The notes under the pieces are model-generated. The model was not told where the DNA came from and searched no databases. It saw only the letters and a program-made list of their open reading frames with translations. From JAUVIB01 sp964424545 (GTDB lineage: Bacteria; Calditrichota; Calditrichia; Calditrichales; Calditrichaceae), in NCBI GenBank assembly GCA_964424545.1, contig CAYRJN010000157.1, positions 1 through 8,956 of the forward strand: a DNA stretch of 8,956 nucleotides, given 5' to 3'. The translations under genes were made by a program, and so were the position numbers. Shown piece by piece: positions 7,078 to 8,956 of the stretch (position 1 is its first letter; the number at the start of each line of letters is the position of its first letter).

Positions 7078-7794
7078 ATGCGGCATGACTGGGTTTTTAT
7101 CCATCCGCATTTCAGAGGGCCGAACAGAACGCCGCAAGCGACCGGTTCCGCTCTTGTTATCGGCGATGTTCTTGCCGCGGTAGAATATGCCAAGACCCAT
7201 GCAAATATAGATACGACGCGAATTTATCTTATCGGCTGGTCCGGCGGCGCTTATTTATCTCTTTTAATGGCCGCTAAGGCGCCGCATATATGGGCGGGGA
7301 TTTCAGCATGGGCGCCGTTGACGGATTTGGAACAGTGGTATTATGATTGTCTGCAGAGAAAAAATAAGTATGCCGCTGAAATCGTTTGCTCTTGCGGCGG
7401 GGGACCGCAGGACAGCAAAAAAATTGAGAAAGAATATTATAAACGTTCGCCTATCCATTTTTTACACCAGGCTAAGAGTGTTAATATTGATATTAACGAA
7501 GGAATCTACGACGGGCATAGCGGCAGTATACCGATCAGCCATGCTCTTAATGCTTTTAATAAGTTGGCAAAAAAAGAAGACCGCCTTTCCAAAGAGGATA
7601 TTGATTATTTTGTAAAAGAAGCGAAAGTTCCTCCGCATTTGCGCAGTAATTATTATGATCCTTATTACGGCGACAAAAAAGTACTGTGGCGCAGGCAAAG
7701 CGGTAATGTACGCATTACCATTTTTAAAGGCGGACATGAGATTGTTTACAATGCGGCATTTCATTGGTTAGAAAAAGAGAAAAAAGGATCGTAA
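7078..7794 (+). pseudogene. S9 prolyl-oligopeptidase-like hydrolase domain, separated from its N-terminus by a stop
   Basis: This is a serine hydrolase of the prolyl-oligopeptidase/esterase type, probably acting on a peptide or an ester such as a sugar acyl group; the substrate is unknown. From the ATG at 7078 (238 residues) it shows HPHFRGPN (9-16, oxyanion region), IYLIGWSGGAYL with nucleophile Ser55 in G-W-S-G-G, Asp145 in GIYDGHSGSIP, and His220 in FKGGHEI, a complete catalytic triad. The homologous sequence begins earlier, with the residues coded by 7048-7077 and, before the TAA, LLLVGLHTWSG. The ATG has no Shine-Dalgarno site and there is no signal peptide, so this piece alone would lack the first strand and could not be exported. 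I therefore read it as the back part of one interrupted fusion gene. If the stop is a sequence error or is read through, it is the C-terminal domain of an intact enzyme. The MscS-like gene follows 97 bases later without a visible terminator. Confidence 0.7.
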
Positions 7795-7881
7795 GGTCTC
7801 TATGCCGTTTTTAATCGTTTGTAAGACTTTCTTTGATAAATATTCGTTTATTATTAAATTTAAGCGCTATCGGAAAAATCA

Positions 7882-7885
7882 GGAG
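7882..7885 (+). promoter_or_regulatory. Shine-Dalgarno GGAG deciding the start of the MscS-like protein
   Basis: AGGAG (7881-7885) lies 6 bases before the ATG at 7892. The upstream in-frame ATG at 7802 has no such site and would add 30 residues in front of a clear signal peptide, so 7892 is preferred. Confidence 0.7.
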
Positions 7886-7891
7886 ATATCA

Positions 7892-8911
7892 ATGTTGCAT
7901 AAGAAATCGTTTGTTTTTATAATTAACGTCATTATATTTTCTTCGCTTTCTTTATTTGCGCAAGAAAAAAATATAGACGTAGGAAATACACAAAATAGTG
8001 ATGAAACAGCTCCTCAAGCGTTTTCCGTTGCCGATATTGTCAGCCAATCGGAAAAAACAATGCAATCGATCACGCGGATAAAAAAAAATATTGCCAATAA
8101 CACTGACCTGATTAAAATAAAATCCGAGTATACTAAACTGCATAAACTTATTGAGCGGCATAAAAAAGAGACGGAAAAAGAAAATTTTGAAAAATTGTTA
8201 ATCAATAAACTTTTGGATTTGGGCAGTCGCGTTGAAGCTTTTAGTATCAAAATAACACTTATCCAGAGTGTAATTAAAAGCTCCATAGATAATTTGAATT
8301 CAGGGCTTATTACCTTAAAAAGAGAAAAGGCTATTTGGAAAGAGACCTATAAAAGCAGATATAAACAAAAAATTCCCGCTCCGTTGATAGAACGAATAAA
8401 TTCCAGTTTAAAATATATTCGTGAAGTGCAGAAAGTTGTACATAAAGAGCTTAATAATCTTCTCGATTTACAAAGCGCCGTTTCAGATGATGATTTTTAT
8501 GTAAAAGAGCAGTTATTATTAATCGACAATGCCAAAAAAAATATTCAAAAACGTATTTATCAAATAAATCAGCCGCCGCTATGGGAAATTTCCATTGATA
8601 GTTCGCTTTATTCCGAAATACTGAATACGCTTCGGCATAAAAAAAATTCCTTTATATATTATTTTGATAATTATACCATAAGCGTTGAAATACATATTTT
8701 TATTTTTTTATTTCTCTTAATAATATCATTTTTACTTTATTTTAAAATTAATAAAGAAAAAATAGACGGCGTCGGAGCCGGGACGAATTTTGCTAAAGTT
8801 TTGATAAGATATCCTGTTTCCACTACTTTATTAATCACTTGTTTGATAACGCCCATAATACATCCCCATGCACCGACCGTTCTTCGACAATTAAACAGAC
8901 TTATTTTATAG
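7892..8911 (+). CDS. MscS-like mechanosensitive channel, N-terminal part only (possibly truncated)
   Basis: This is an envelope protein of 339 residues. Residues 1-23 are a signal peptide (ending SLFA-Q). Residues about 45-225 are highly charged and helical, with heptad-like stretches (for example 74-115 and 170-195) that suggest periplasmic coiled coils. A hydrophobic segment at 264-284 is a membrane helix. Then come a short basic loop and KVLIRYPVSTTLLITCLITP (302-321), with HPHAPTVLRQLNRLIL to the end. This order (signal, coiled-coil sensor, first membrane helix, RxPxS hydrophobic helix, PxAPxxLR) resembles the front of large MscS-family channels. Those continue with more helices and the pore and cytoplasmic beta domain, which are absent: TAG at 8909-8911 ends the frame. 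It is either a truncated gene whose remainder lies past the window, or a short relative. It may be co-transcribed with the hydrolase upstream. Confidence 0.6.
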   Translation: MLHKKSFVFIINVIIFSSLSLFAQEKNIDVGNTQNSDETAPQAFSVADIVSQSEKTMQSITRIKKNIANNTDLIKIKSEYTKLHKLIERHKKETEKENFEKLLINKLLDLGSRVEAFSIKITLIQSVIKSSIDNLNSGLITLKREKAIWKETYKSRYKQKIPAPLIERINSSLKYIREVQKVVHKELNNLLDLQSAVSDDDFYVKEQLLLIDNAKKNIQKRIYQINQPPLWEISIDSSLYSEILNTLRHKKNSFIYYFDNYTISVEIHIFIFLFLLIISFLLYFKINKEKIDGVGAGTNFAKVLIRYPVSTTLLITCLITPIIHPHAPTVLRQLNRLIL

Positions 8912-8956
8912 TATCGGAATTTCAAAAAATAGGCATAATAAGCCGTTTCTTATGAC
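8912..8956. other. Tail after the MscS-like stop
   Basis: These 45 bases run to the window end. The frame used upstream holds further stops (TAG, TAA, TAA). One shifted frame is open to the edge and the other reads VSEFQKIGIISRFL before a TGA. Neither is recognisable enough to prove a frameshift. Confidence 0.4.

Noticed and set aside
7802..7891. N-terminal 30-residue extension of the MscS-like protein from the ATG at 7802
   Set aside because: There is no ribosome site at 7802, whereas AGGAG stands 6 bases before 7892 and a classical signal peptide starts there.
1..8956. CRISPR arrays, tRNA or rRNA genes, insertion sequences
   Set aside because: I saw no regularly spaced direct repeats, no cloverleaf-like GTTCRA stretches in the spacers and no transposase motifs or terminal repeats.

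Overview
The window is about 9 kb of AT-rich bacterial chromosome. I read six protein-coding loci: a glutamyl-tRNA synthetase cut by the left edge, a short-chain dehydrogenase, a cytoplasmic alpha/beta hydrolase, an outer-membrane beta-barrel protein, a secreted beta-helix/hydrolase fusion split by an in-frame stop, and the N-terminal half of an MscS-like membrane protein. Signal peptides and a barrel ending in Phe point to a Gram-negative organism. Shine-Dalgarno sites (GGAG/AGAGG) and sigma70-like promoters are readable before several genes. I cannot fix the phylum. A member of the FCB/Calditrichota/Ignavibacteria range would fit the protein style, but that is a guess.

Layout. (1) 1-944, minus: gltX, starting on TTG. 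(2) 945-1288: divergent spacer with a good gltX promoter and a palindrome. (3) 1289-2098, plus: SDR oxidoreductase. (4) 2099-2532: a 434-bp spacer between two convergent genes. It needs no promoter, yet carries three perfect DnaA boxes, a one-mismatch box and a very AT-rich block, so it is a candidate replication origin or DnaA-binding site. (5) 2533-3519, minus: lipase-like alpha/beta hydrolase. (6) 3643-4359, minus: outer-membrane barrel protein. (7) 4360-4890: a 531-bp divergent spacer with promoters for both sides. (8) 4891-7794, plus: a secreted GH141-like beta-helix domain followed in the same frame by an S9-type (prolyl-oligopeptidase) hydrolase domain. A single TAA at 7045-7047 cuts the reading frame inside the start of the hydrolase fold. 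(9) 7892-8911, plus: signal peptide, helical/coiled-coil region and one or two membrane segments like the front half of a large MscS-family channel, stopping before any pore domain.

How the genes fit together. There is no single obvious pathway. The beta-helix/hydrolase fusion is probably a secreted polysaccharide-processing enzyme, and the outer-membrane protein is divergently transcribed from it with a shared regulatory spacer. gltX and the SDR look like unlinked housekeeping genes. The two items most worth following up are the DnaA-box cluster and the pair of adjacent interrupted genes at the right side. The latter could be sequence error, gene decay or, less likely, stop readthrough.
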